NCBI RefSeq assembly: GCF_000826685.1
Contig: NZ_JROO01000045.1
Span: forward strand, 1-64,000
Origin: Streptomonospora alba
GTDB lineage: Bacteria > Actinomycetota > Actinomycetes > Streptosporangiales > Streptosporangiaceae
Length of the DNA stretch: 64,000 nucleotides
Direction of reading: 5' to 3'
Made by a program: the position numbers and the translations under genes. Shown here piece after piece: positions 1 to 10,600 of this stretch (its first letter is position 1; every line of letters starts with the position of its first letter). Below the pieces are notes generated by a model, which made no database searches, was not told the DNA's origin, and saw only the letters and a list, made by a program, of their open reading frames with translations.

Positions 1-1
1 C

Positions 2-133
2 TGGTACCGCCGCGCCGCCGACATCGGCCACCCCGGCGCCATGTTTAACCTCGGCGTGCTGCTGGCACAGGACGGGCGCACCGGTGAGGCCGAAGGCCGG
101 CTGCCGAGGGAGCGGGAGGCGGAGGAGCAGTAG
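2..133 (+). CDS. Sel1/TPR-like repeat protein, C-terminal end only
   Basis: The reading frame is open from base 2 to a TAG at 131-133 and begins before the window. It reads WYRRAADIGHPGAMFNLGVL and then an acidic tail ending EAEEQ. The W-x-R-R-A-A ... A-M-x-N-L-G-x-L-L pattern is the unit of Sel1-like/TPR solenoids, which usually mediate protein contacts. A closely similar 3' end with about 50 bases of matching downstream DNA recurs at 13448-13628, and a multi-repeat relative lies at 19669-20165. Whether the gene is intact upstream cannot be seen. Confidence 0.7.
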   Translation, partial: WYRRAADIGHPGAMFNLGVLLAQDGRTGEAEGRLPREREAEEQ

Positions 134-1102
134 GGCCCTCCCCGTGTACCGCTGTCCTGCAGACGAGGGCTGACCGCCGCTAACGGGAACATATCGGGGG
201 CCAGTGGGACTCCTTGCTGCGGCGCGACCGGTCGTCCGCCAGCTCGGCTACCCCTAGCAGTAGGCGGAATCCCGTGTATGGCGATGGCATGGATGGGGAG
301 ATCGCCCGGGCCATCCCCTCCGCCGAAATGAATCCGATGCCTCACGTGGTTGCTGGCCGCCCTGCCGGCCGAACCGTCGAAGGTGTGGCCCGTGACCGGG
401 GCGTGGTAGGAAGCACGGTTTGCCGCGCGAACTCGCGGATGGTCGCGGCGTTGATGCCGATGACGCGAAGCCGGTGGGCCGGCCGGCGGTGTGACGAGCC
501 GCTGGTGAACACCTCGAGGTCCTCGCGGGAGCACCAGTTTTCGCTTGACCCGGCGCTGCCTGCGTAGCCGATCGGTGTAAGGCCGTCTCCCGGTCTTTCC
601 GCACGCGGTGACGCTGGAGTGAGGCAGGTATCAGGGAAGCCGTTGTCTCACCTGCGTCGAACTGCCGGTGTGAGTACCAGAAGTCGGATATACCCCCGTC
701 CATCTACTGGCACTCCTCAAATAGCCGCTGGCATCGACTCTGGCGCTCCGCGTTCGGAGAGTGCCCGCAGAGTCGACTGCGATCGGCTGCTCCCTGGGCT
801 TCTTACGTTGCTTGACCTGGCTTGACGCGATTACCCCTGTATGTGCCCCGATGGTCAAGATAAGTGGCCGTGTCCGGCCATCACTGTTATGCCCCCGAAG
901 TCGTTCTCCCAGGGGAAACTCAGGCGATTCCCAGGTTTGCAGCGCACAGTCCGCCGTTGCCACCCAGTGCGCCGGGAGCGATTCCAGATGCTCCTGGTGA
1001 CGGTGGTTGCGCCAACTGTTCATAAGCCGTTCTAATCGGCGCCGCGCTTGATCGCCTCCGTCCGGAGTACCCATCGCCGGGCGGACATCCCCCGAATGCA
1101 GA
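134..1102. other. non-coding stretch, no supported gene
   Basis: The first 50 bases match the DNA after the second Sel1 copy (13580-13628). The rest has no ORF with a convincing start, ribosome site and codon bias. A minus-strand frame at 631-1125 is open for 164 codons but has no ribosome site and resembles no family I know. The segment presumably holds the promoter for the LamG/RHS pair, but I could not pick out -35/-10 boxes. Confidence 0.5.
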
Positions 1103-4100
1103 ATGGGTGAGTCTGTGCTGCGCACGTTCCGTGCGGGTGCGGCCGGGACGGCGGCTGCCGTCCTGGCCGCTCTGCTGAGCGCCGTCCCGGCCGGGGCCGA
1201 TCCCGTCGATCAGCCGCCGCCGGGCGATCCGCCGACCGAAGACCAGGCCCAGGCCGAGGCCGAATCGTCCGGTGAGCGGGTCGCGGTGGAGGAGGCCACC
1301 ACCGAGACCACCGAGGTCTTCGCCGAGCCCGACGGCACCTTCACCATGGAGACCTCGCCGGTGCCCCAGCGGGTGCGCACCGGCCAGGGGTGGGAGTCGG
1401 TCGACACGGATCTGGCCGAGGTCGGCGACGGAACCGTGCAGCCCAAGGCGGCCCCCGCCGAGCTCGCCTTCTCCGGCGGCGGCACCGACGTGCCGATGGC
1501 CCGGGTGGGCATCGGCTCCAAGGACGTGTCGTTGGACTGGCCCGGTGAACTGCCCGAACCGGGGATCGAAGGTAACCAGGCCACCTACGCCGACGTGCTG
1601 CCCGATGTGGACCTCGTGCTGACCGCGGGGGTGGACGGCTTCACCCAGGTGCTGGTGGTCCACACCGCCGAGGCCGCCCAGAACGAGCGGTTGGAACAGC
1701 TGGAGCTGGCGCTGGGCACCCGCGGTGTCGACATGGGCCGCGACGACCACGGCAACCTCAACGCTCAAGACGCGGGCGGCGGCACGGTCTTCACCGCCCC
1801 CGCACCCACCATGTGGGACTCCTCGTCCGGCGCCGGGCAGGAGCAGCTCAGCCCCCGCAGCCAGGCCGTCTTTCCCCAGGCCGGGGCGCGCGTGGAAAAG
1901 GTCGACACCGAACTCGCCGGCGACACCCTGCGGCTGCGCCCCGACGCCGCCATGCTGGCTGATGAGGACACCCGCTTTCCCGTCTATATCGATCCCTCGG
2001 TCTCGGTCGCGCGCCAAGCGTGGGGCTACGTCAACCGGCAGTACCCGGGCGCCAACTACTTCAACTCCTCCGATGACGACACCGGCGTGGGATACGAGCC
2101 CCAGTACGGCAACACCAAGCGCGCCTTCTGGCGATTCCACGTGGCCAACCGCACCAAGCGCTCCCGCACCGAGATCCACTCGGCCACCCTGCGCATGGAG
2201 GTCACCCACGCCTTCGGCTGCACCGACGCTACCTTCGAACTCTGGCGGGTCTCCTTTCTCAGTCGGGCCAAGACCACCTGGAACACCCAGCCCGGCAAGT
2301 ACGGCAAGCAGGACACCGTCAACGTCGACAAGGGCCGGCCCGGCTGCGGCGGCTCCGGCGTGGAGTTCGATGCCACCACCGCCTACCGCTCGGCGGCCGA
2401 CGCCGACAACAACAGCGTCACCCTGGGCCTGTTCGGCAACGAGACCCGCTCGGGCAACAACCACGACTGGCGCCGCTTCGCCAACGACCCCAAGCTGGTG
2501 ATCTCCTACAACAACCAGCCCGAGCAGCCCCAGACGGACCGCATGTCGGACGCGCAGGGCGGAATGTGCGCCACCGACCGCGACCAGCCCCGCATCATCA
2601 ACGAGACCGAGACCCGGCTGCGCGGCTACGTGCGCGACTACGACTCCAAGCACACCGGGCAGAAGACCATGCTGCGCTTCGCCTGGTGGCTCAACGGTGA
2701 AGGCAGCCGCCAGGGCGAAGTCGACACCGCCTACGCCGACGTGGCCGAATACCCCGACGGCAGCTACCGCACAGCCACGATCACCGGCCTGCCCGAAGGC
2801 GAACTGATCGGCTACCGGGCCCTCGCCCGCGACGGCCAGGACTGGTCGCAGCGGTCGGACTGGTGCTGGCTCACGGTGGACACCTCCAACCCCGAATCCG
2901 GGCCCGAGGTCACCTCCACCGACTACCCGGCCGGAGATCAGCAGGCCGGCGCCGTCGGCGCCACCGGCGCCTTCACCTTCACCAACAACGGAGTCACCGA
3001 CGCCGTCGCCTACCACTACAGCCTCAACGACGACTCCTGTTCCACCGAACTCACCCCCGACGAGCCGGGCGGGACGGTGACCGCCGAGGTCACCCCGCGC
3101 CGCGACGGCCCCAACCTGGTGCACGCCCGCACCACCGACGCCGCCGGCAACTCCTCCGAGTGCCGCCTCGTCTACACCTTCACCGTCGCCCCGGCGAGTG
3201 AGTCCGTCGCGCACTTCCCCTTCAGCGAGGGCAGCGGGACCACGGCCGCCGACACCAGAACCGAGCGCAGCGCCACCGCCGACGGCGCCGTCGAGTGGGC
3301 ACGCGGGCGCATCGGCGCCGGATCCGGTTCCGGATACCGGACCCAGTCCACGGCCGTGTCCATGGACGGCTCCGGCCCCCGCATGATCACCCAGGATCCG
3401 GTGGTCGACACCTCCGGGGCGTTCAGCGTCTCGGCGTGGGTGAAGCTGGAGGACGACTCCCGCAACCGCACCGCCGTCTCGCAGGACGGCGACGTGCACA
3501 GCGGCTTCCACCTGGGTTACCAGGCCACGTACGACCTGGACCGCTGGGTGTTCAAGCTGCCCTCCGCCGATGCCTACGGCGCCTCGGGCTGGACCCGCGC
3601 GGTCTCCGACGAGGCCCCGAAGCTGGGGGCGTGGACCCACCTGCTGGGCACCTTCGACCCCGAGCACAACCGCGCCATCCTCTATGTCGACGGGGTGGCC
3701 CAGCAGATCACCGAACCCATCGACAATCCGTGGAAGGCCCAAGGCCCGCTCGTGGTGGGCGGCGGCCGGTTCGAAGAGAACACCAGCGCCCCATGGCAGG
3801 GCGCCGTCGACGAGGTGCGCGTGTGGGACCGGGTCGTCATCGGCGACCAGCCCGAGGAGTCCGACGTCGCGCCCGAACCGTGGCACCTGGCCAACGAGCC
3901 CGGCCTGCTGCAAGCGCGCTGGCGCCTGAACGAAACCGAGGGCACCGCCGTGGCCGACTCCTCCGACCACGGCGTCGACGGAACCCTCGACGCCGACCCG
4001 GCCACCGCCTGGAACAACGCCCTCAACACCGTCACCGGCGCACCGGGCGTGACCTTCAACGGCGCCGGCGAGCACATCCGCGCCGACTCGGCAGTGCGCA

Positions 4101-4585
4101 CCGACCGCAGCTTCACCGCCGCCGCCTGGGTGCGCCTGGACGAGGCCACCGGCAACGGCACCATGGTCTCCCAGGCCGGCGCCCAGCAATCGGGGTTCCT
4201 GCTGGGTCACCAGTCCGGCTTCGACGACAAATGGGTCCTGGAGACCACCGCCGCCGACGCCGCCGGGACCGACGCAGGCCCCTGGTCACGCGCCAAATCC
4301 GACAATCCCGCGCAGTTCGGCCGCTGGACCCACATCGCCGCCACGTTCGACTACACCCGCAAGCGCCTGACGCTCTACGTCGACGGCGTGGCCCAGCAGA
4401 CCACCGGCGAATGGACCACCCCCTGGCACGCCGGCAACGGCACCGTCATCGGCCGCGCCTGGCGGCTGGGGGAGGACGACCTGTTCTCCGGCCAGGTCTC
4501 CGACGTCCACCTGTACCAGGGCGTGCTCGACGAGGACGCCATCAGTGAGATCTATTTCGGCGTCCTGCCGCAGCAATTGACCTGA
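1103..4585 (+). CDS. secreted DNRLRE/LamG-domain protein
   Basis: 1,160 residues. Residues 1-32 are a Sec signal peptide (hydrophobic core, cleavage after VPAGA). A DNRLRE-type beta module follows at about 295-470, containing YVNRQYPGANYF and many W/R positions. Two LamG/concanavalin-like domains lie at about 700-910 and 934-1155, each with the LYVDGVAQQ and VRVWDRV type motifs. Such proteins are exported and bind glycans or stabilise large surface proteins. The gene is 76 bases upstream of the RHS gene on the same strand, so the two are probably co-transcribed. The ATG at 1103 has no good ribosome site; in-frame GTGs just downstream are alternatives that keep the signal peptide. The exact role is inferred. 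Confidence 0.85.
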   Translation: MGESVLRTFRAGAAGTAAAVLAALLSAVPAGADPVDQPPPGDPPTEDQAQAEAESSGERVAVEEATTETTEVFAEPDGTFTMETSPVPQRVRTGQGWESVDTDLAEVGDGTVQPKAAPAELAFSGGGTDVPMARVGIGSKDVSLDWPGELPEPGIEGNQATYADVLPDVDLVLTAGVDGFTQVLVVHTAEAAQNERLEQLELALGTRGVDMGRDDHGNLNAQDAGGGTVFTAPAPTMWDSSSGAGQEQLSPRSQAVFPQAGARVEKVDTELAGDTLRLRPDAAMLADEDTRFPVYIDPSVSVARQAWGYVNRQYPGANYFNSSDDDTGVGYEPQYGNTKRAFWRFHVANRTKRSRTEIHSATLRMEVTHAFGCTDATFELWRVSFLSRAKTTWNTQPGKYGKQDTVNVDKGRPGCGGSGVEFDATTAYRSAADADNNSVTLGLFGNETRSGNNHDWRRFANDPKLVISYNNQPEQPQTDRMSDAQGGMCATDRDQPRIINETETRLRGYVRDYDSKHTGQKTMLRFAWWLNGEGSRQGEVDTAYADVAEYPDGSYRTATITGLPEGELIGYRALARDGQDWSQRSDWCWLTVDTSNPESGPEVTSTDYPAGDQQAGAVGATGAFTFTNNGVTDAVAYHYSLNDDSCSTELTPDEPGGTVTAEVTPRRDGPNLVHARTTDAAGNSSECRLVYTFTVAPASESVAHFPFSEGSGTTAADTRTERSATADGAVEWARGRIGAGSGSGYRTQSTAVSMDGSGPRMITQDPVVDTSGAFSVSAWVKLEDDSRNRTAVSQDGDVHSGFHLGYQATYDLDRWVFKLPSADAYGASGWTRAVSDEAPKLGAWTHLLGTFDPEHNRAILYVDGVAQQITEPIDNPWKAQGPLVVGGGRFEENTSAPWQGAVDEVRVWDRVVIGDQPEESDVAPEPWHLANEPGLLQARWRLNETEGTAVADSSDHGVDGTLDADPATAWNNALNTVTGAPGVTFNGAGEHIRADSAVRTDRSFTAAAWVRLDEATGNGTMVSQAGAQQSGFLLGHQSGFDDKWVLETTAADAAGTDAGPWSRAKSDNPAQFGRWTHIAATFDYTRKRLTLYVDGVAQQTTGEWTTPWHAGNGTVIGRAWRLGEDDLFSGQVSDVHLYQGVLDEDAISEIYFGVLPQQLT

Positions 4586-4661
4586 GCGCCCGCTCCGGCT
4601 ACCCCCGTCAATCCCCTGAGCGATCCCTGCGGCGCGCCGCGCCGCCGGGTGGAGGCTGCAC

Positions 4662-7600
4662 GTGTCTGACCCCCACGCCCCGGGCACCGTTCCCGATCCT
4701 GTGACACCCCCCGCGGAGGCCATCGACGGCAAAACGAGGCTGTGGACCCGACGGCGTCTGAAGCGCCTCCTGTCGATGGGTACGGCCTGGGTCGTCGTGG
4801 CCGGATTGCTCAATGTCATGCCGGCCTCGGCGCTGCAGGTCAACGACCGCCCGCGAGTCGACGATGAGGCCAGCGTCGCGGGGGAGTCCTTCGCCGCCGA
4901 CGCCGCCGACGCCGCCGACGACACGAATGACGCGGTCGACAAGGCGGCTATGAAGCGGCTGGAGCAGGCCGCCTGGCCCGAGCCGGCCACCGTGGCCTTG
5001 GAGCAGGGCGAGGGCGCCCAGGCGCAGGCGCGCGACTTCACCGCACCCGGCGAAAACCACGACCGGCCGGTGTCGCTGGGGCCGGCCACCGACGACGTCC
5101 GCAAGAACTGGGAATCGCCGCTGGGGCCCGGCCGAGGCGACGACACCGACCCGCGCCCGCAAGAACACCCGGGAAGCGCGGGCCCGGTGCCCGCCGACGA
5201 GCGCCCGGTTCCGGCCCAGCCCGAAGAAACCGGCTCGCCCGTGCCGCCGACTCCCTCGGCGGAACCGACTCCGCAGGAGAGCGCTTCTCCGGCGCCGTCC
5301 GAGGCCGCGCCATCGGCGTCGCCTTCTGCGGCACCGGAGCCGCAACCCACGCCCACGCCGCCGCCCCCCACGTCCTCCCCGCAGCCCGAGGACGAGGCTG
5401 ATACGCAGGTGCAGGAAGCCGAGCTGGAGGTGCTGGACCGCAAGCAGGCGCGGCGCCTTGGCGTGGACGGGCTGCTGCTGCGGCTTACCCGCACCGACGG
5501 AGCAGAGGGGGCGGCTCCGGTGCAGGTGGGGGTGAACTACGCCGACTTCGCCTCGGCCTTCGGCGGCGACTACGGATCCCGCCTGGACTTGGTCGCCCTC
5601 GACGGCTGCACCGATACCGGTGAGGACTGTGTGCGATCGGTCGATCTGGACGCGGTCAACGACACCGATGCGCAGACGCTCTCAGCCACGGCCCCGGCCA
5701 CCGGCGGCGACGGCACCCTGCTGGCGGTGGCCGCCAACACCGAGAGCGAGGGCGGCACCGGCGACTACTCGGCCACCAAACTCCAACCCTCGGCCGAATG
5801 GAACATCGGCACCCAGACCGGCGGATTCTCCTGGTCCTATCCCATGGCGGCACCTCCCGTGGCCGGCGACCTTACGCCCAAGATCGCGTTGGGCTACTCC
5901 TCTCAGAGCGTGGACGGGCGCACCGCCTCCTCCAACAATCAGACCTCCTGGCTCGGGGAAGGCTTCTCCTACGACCCCGGCTACATCGAGCGCCGCTACG
6001 AGCTGTGCACCGACGCTGGCCACGATGCGGCCGACCAGTGCTGGGCCCGCCAGAACGCCACCCTGTCGCTGAACGGGACTTCCACCGAGCTGATCATCGA
6101 CGATGAGGGCACGTGGCACCTCAAGGACGACGACGGTTCCAAAATCGAGCGTCTGAGCGGCACCACCAACGGCGACAACAACGGTGAGTACTGGAAACTC
6201 ACCGTCCCCGACGGCACCCGGTACTTCTTCGGCCGCAACCGCCTGCCCGGCTGGTCCGAGGGGGATTCCACCACGAACTCGGCGCTGACCGCGCCGGTCT
6301 ACGGCGACGATGCGGGCGAGCCCTGCAACGCCGAGGACTTCGCCGACTCCTGGTGCCAGCAGGCCTACAAATGGAACCTGGACTATGTGGTGGATGCCCA
6401 CGGCAACGCCATGGCCTTCCACTACGGCCAGGAGACCAACCACTACGGCCGCAACCTGGAATCCGAGGCCACGCCTTATGACCGGGGCGGCTACCTGAAG
6501 CGCATCGACTACGGCCTGCGTGAGGACGATCCCTTCGCCACCGCTCCGGCCCAGGTGAAGTTCGAAGTCGGCGAGCGGTGCCTGCCCACCGACGACTTCG
6601 ACTGCGCCCCCGGTAAGAGGAAGGAGGCCAACGCCGAGCACTGGCCCGACGTGCCCCTGGACCGCGAATGCGGCTCGAGTGAGGACTGCACCGGCAATCA
6701 CAGCCCGGCGTTCTTCTCCACCAAGAAACTCGACCAGGTCACCACCCGCGTCCACGACGGCGACGGCTACCAGACGGTCGACTCCTGGCAACTGGACCAC
6801 AAGTACCCGGATCCGGGCGATGGCACCGACCCGGCGCTGTGGCTGGAGGAGATCACCCACACCGCCCACACCGGCGGCGGCGAACCCCAGACCTACCCCT
6901 CGGTCACCTTCAACGGCACCCCGCTGCAGAACCGGGTGGATGCCCGCGACGACGGGCTCGCGCCGATGTACAAGTGGCGCATCACCGCCGTCTACACCGA
7001 AACCGGCGGCCAGATCGACGTCTCCTACTCCGACGCCCAGTGCCAACCCGACGACACCCCAGAACCGCACTCCAACACACAGCGGTGCTACCCGGTGATC
7101 TGGACCCCGGAAGGCGAGCAGGAGCTCACCGACTGGTTCCACAAGTACGTCGTCACCCAGACCGTCGAGATGGACCTGGTGGCCGACCAGCCCGACGTCA
7201 TCACCTCCTACGACTACCAGGGCGGAGCCGCATGGGCCTACGACAAGCCCGACGGCATCACCCCCGAGGACCGCAAGACATGGTCCATCTTCCGCGGCTA
7301 TGAGGAGGTGACGGTGCGCACCGGCCACCCGGATGCGACCCGCACCGAAACCGAGCACCTCTTCTACCGCGGAATGGATGGCGACCACCAGCCCGACGGC
7401 GAACGCTCGGTCACCATCACCGACTCCCGCGGCGACACGGTCACCGACCAGGAGGCCTTCAACGGCACCACCCGCGAGGTCATCACCCGCAACGGCGAGG
7501 GTGGCGACACCGTCGAAACCACCGTCACCACCCCGTGGAAGAAGCAGACCGCCGAACGGGACTACGACTGGGGCACCCGGCGCGCCCACCTCAGCGGCAC

Positions 7601-10600
7601 CAAGAAGACCGAGACCCACACCGCCCTGCAGGAGGGGTGGCGCACCACCCGCACCGTCAACCACTTCGACGAGTACGGCTACGTCATTCGCACCGACGAC
7701 CAGGGCGACGTCGACGACGCGGGCGACGACCGGTGCACCCGCACCACCTATGCCCGCAACACCGACACCTGGCTGCTGGACACGGTGGCGCGCAAGGAAA
7801 CCGTGGACGTCGGCTGCTCAGCCGAGGCCGACCGGCCCGCCGACGTCGTCAGCGACAACCGCACCCTCTACGACGGCCAGGACTACGGCGACGCACCCAC
7901 CCGCGGAATGCCCACCGCGAAGCAGCGGGTCGCCGACTACACCGGCGGCGACGCGCAGTATCAGACCACCAACGAGACCACCTACGACGACTACGGCCGC
8001 GCGGTGAGCGAGACCGACGCGCTGGGCAATACCACCACCACCGACCACACCCAAGCGATCGCCGGCGGGACGGCCACGGAGACCACCACCACCAACCCCG
8101 CGGGCCACACCACCACCGAGACCCTCGACGTGCGCGCCAAGGCGACATCCACGACCGACGCCAACGGCAACACCACCAGCCTGGCCTACGACGCCTTCGG
8201 CCGCCTGGAAAAAGTGTGGCTGGCCGACCGGCCCAAGGACACATTCACCGACAGCCCGAGCATGGAGTTCACCTACGACGTCTCCAAAGACGCCCCAGCG
8301 GTGGTCACCACGACGGCGCTGAACCCCAACGGCGGCTACACCACCGCCTACGAGATCTACGACGGGCTCCTGCGCCCCCGCCAAACCCAGAAACCCTCCA
8401 CCGGCACCGGCCGCCGCGTCACCGACACCTTCCACGACTCCCGCGGCAACGCCGTCGTCGAACGCGACGCCTACTACAACGAACAGGACCCCTCCGGCGA
8501 GCTGTTCGTCGTCAACAACGACGACGAGATCCCCCGCCAAACGGAGACGATCTACGACGGCGCCGGCCGCGTCACCGACCAGCTCCACGTCTCCCGCGGC
8601 GAGGAGCAGTGGCGCACCACCACCCAGCACCTCGGCGACCGCACCAAGGTCACCAAACCCGACGGCGGCACCGCCACCACCACCATCACCGACGCCCGCG
8701 GCCGCACCGTCGAACTGCGCAAGCACCACGGCAACACACCCGAAGGCGCCTACGACGCCACCACCTACACCTACGCCAAGAACGACCAGATCGCCACACT
8801 CACCGACCCCAGCGGCGCAACCTGGGACTACACCTACGACCTGCGCGGCCGCAAAACCCAGGTGGACGACCCCGACACCGGAGCCTCCACCTACACATAC
8901 GACGCCGCCGACCAACTGACCACCACCACCGACGCGCGCGGGCAGACGCTGCACACCACCTACGACGCGCTCGGCCGCAAAACCGAACTGCGCGACGACT
9001 CCGCCCAAGGCACGCTGCGCGCGGAATGGGTCTACGACACCCTGGAGAAGGGCCAGCTCACCTCCTCCACCCGCTACGTCGACGGCGACGCCTACACCGA
9101 TCGAGTGCTCTACTACGACCGGATGTATCGCAAGGTGCGCAGCGAAATCGAGATTCCCGAGTCCGAGGAGGGCCTGGCTGGCACCTACCGGTACATGCAC
9201 GCCTACAACCCGGACGGGAGCCAGCGCAGTACGAGGATGCCGGCGGCCGGTGACCTCTCCGGGGAAGTCGTCAGCCGGTTCTACGACGACCTCGGCCAAC
9301 CCGTCGAACTCTCCGCTCGCCAGGACATCGTGGGGGAGACCGTCTACACCGAGCTCGGCGACCTGGCCCAGCGCGAGTTCACCCGCGGCGCGATCGGTGC
9401 GGAGAAGACCTGGGTGACCCGCGACTACGACGAGGCCACCGACCGCCTGTCCATGACCAGCCTGGTCCACCAGAACGGCGACGGGTCGCTCACCGGCCGT
9501 CACTACGACTACGACGACGCCGGCAACGTCCTCTCCATCCGCGACAAACCCACCGACGAGACCCGGTCCTCCGACGTTCAGTGCTTCGACTACGACCACC
9601 AGCGCCGCCTCACCGACGCCTGGACACCGAACGAAACCGGGGAAAGCGCGTGCGCAGCGGAGCCCGCCACCGGCAGCCTCGGCGGGCCGGCGCCGTATTG
9701 GAACTCCTACACCTACGACGCGGTCGGCAACCGGGCCACGAAGACGGCCCATACGTCCTCGGGGAACACGCTCTCCACCTACACCCCGCCCGCAGAAGGA
9801 GAGGGGCCGGCCCACGGTGTGGCCGAGGTGAGCGAGACGTCGGAGGGCACTGATCCCTCCGGCGGCGAGGAGACCACCTCGACCTATGACTACGATTCCG
9901 CGGGCAACATGGTCTCGCGCAGCACCGGCGGCCGGGATCAGGAGCTGACGTGGGACGCCGAGGGCAACCTCGCCTCGGTCCAGGGCGCCGCCGGCAGTGC
10001 GAGCTTCGTCTACGGCCCTGGCGGTGACCGGCTGATCCGCCGCCAGGGCGGGGAGTGGACGCTGTACCTGCCCGGCCAGGAGGTCACCTGGACCGCGGGC
10101 GAGGGCACCGAGGCAAGGCGCTACTACGAGCATGCGGGCGAGACCGTGGCGGTGCGCGAGAACGACGGCACTCTGCACTGGCTGTTCTCCGACCACAACG
10201 GCACGCCCGAGATCGCGGTCGATGCCGAGTGGGGAACGGTGCAGCAGCGCCGGTTCACCGCCTTCGGGCAACTGCGCAGCGGCAGCGGGTCCTGGCCGGG
10301 GGAGAAGGGATTCGTCGGCGGGACCGTCGACGAGGACGTCGGCCTCACACAACTCGGGGCGCGCTCCTACGACGCCGAGCTGGGTCGGTTCGCCTCGGTC
10401 GATCCGCTGATGGATCCGGCGGATCCGCAGATGATGCAAGGCTACTCCTATGCCAACAACAGCCCGGTCACGCTGAACGACGCCTCAGGCTTGTGTCCGG
10501 GAGCCGAAGGGGTGTGCATCATCGGCGGAGGCACCGCGAGCATTACGGCCACGGAGCGCGGCAACGGCGCCAGCGTCACGAAGACGTACAAGTACAACTT

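Noticed and set aside
631-1125. Minus-strand frame of 164 codons in the left gap
   Set aside because: No ribosome site, no family resemblance and ordinary codon bias not met.
920-4210. Very long minus-strand open frame opposite the LamG gene
   Set aside because: Codons mirror the plus-strand gene with GC-rich third positions; the product is Gly/Val/His-rich without domains. The plus-strand gene has a signal peptide and LamG motifs.
7900-9000. CRISPR-like regularity of acc/gac-rich repeats
   Set aside because: The periodicity is the coding of YD repeats; there are no identical repeats with unique spacers.
7818-10439. Long minus-strand open frame opposite RHS1 (also 5682-7664)
   Set aside because: Shadow of the YD-repeat gene; repetitive Val/Gly composition, no start context.
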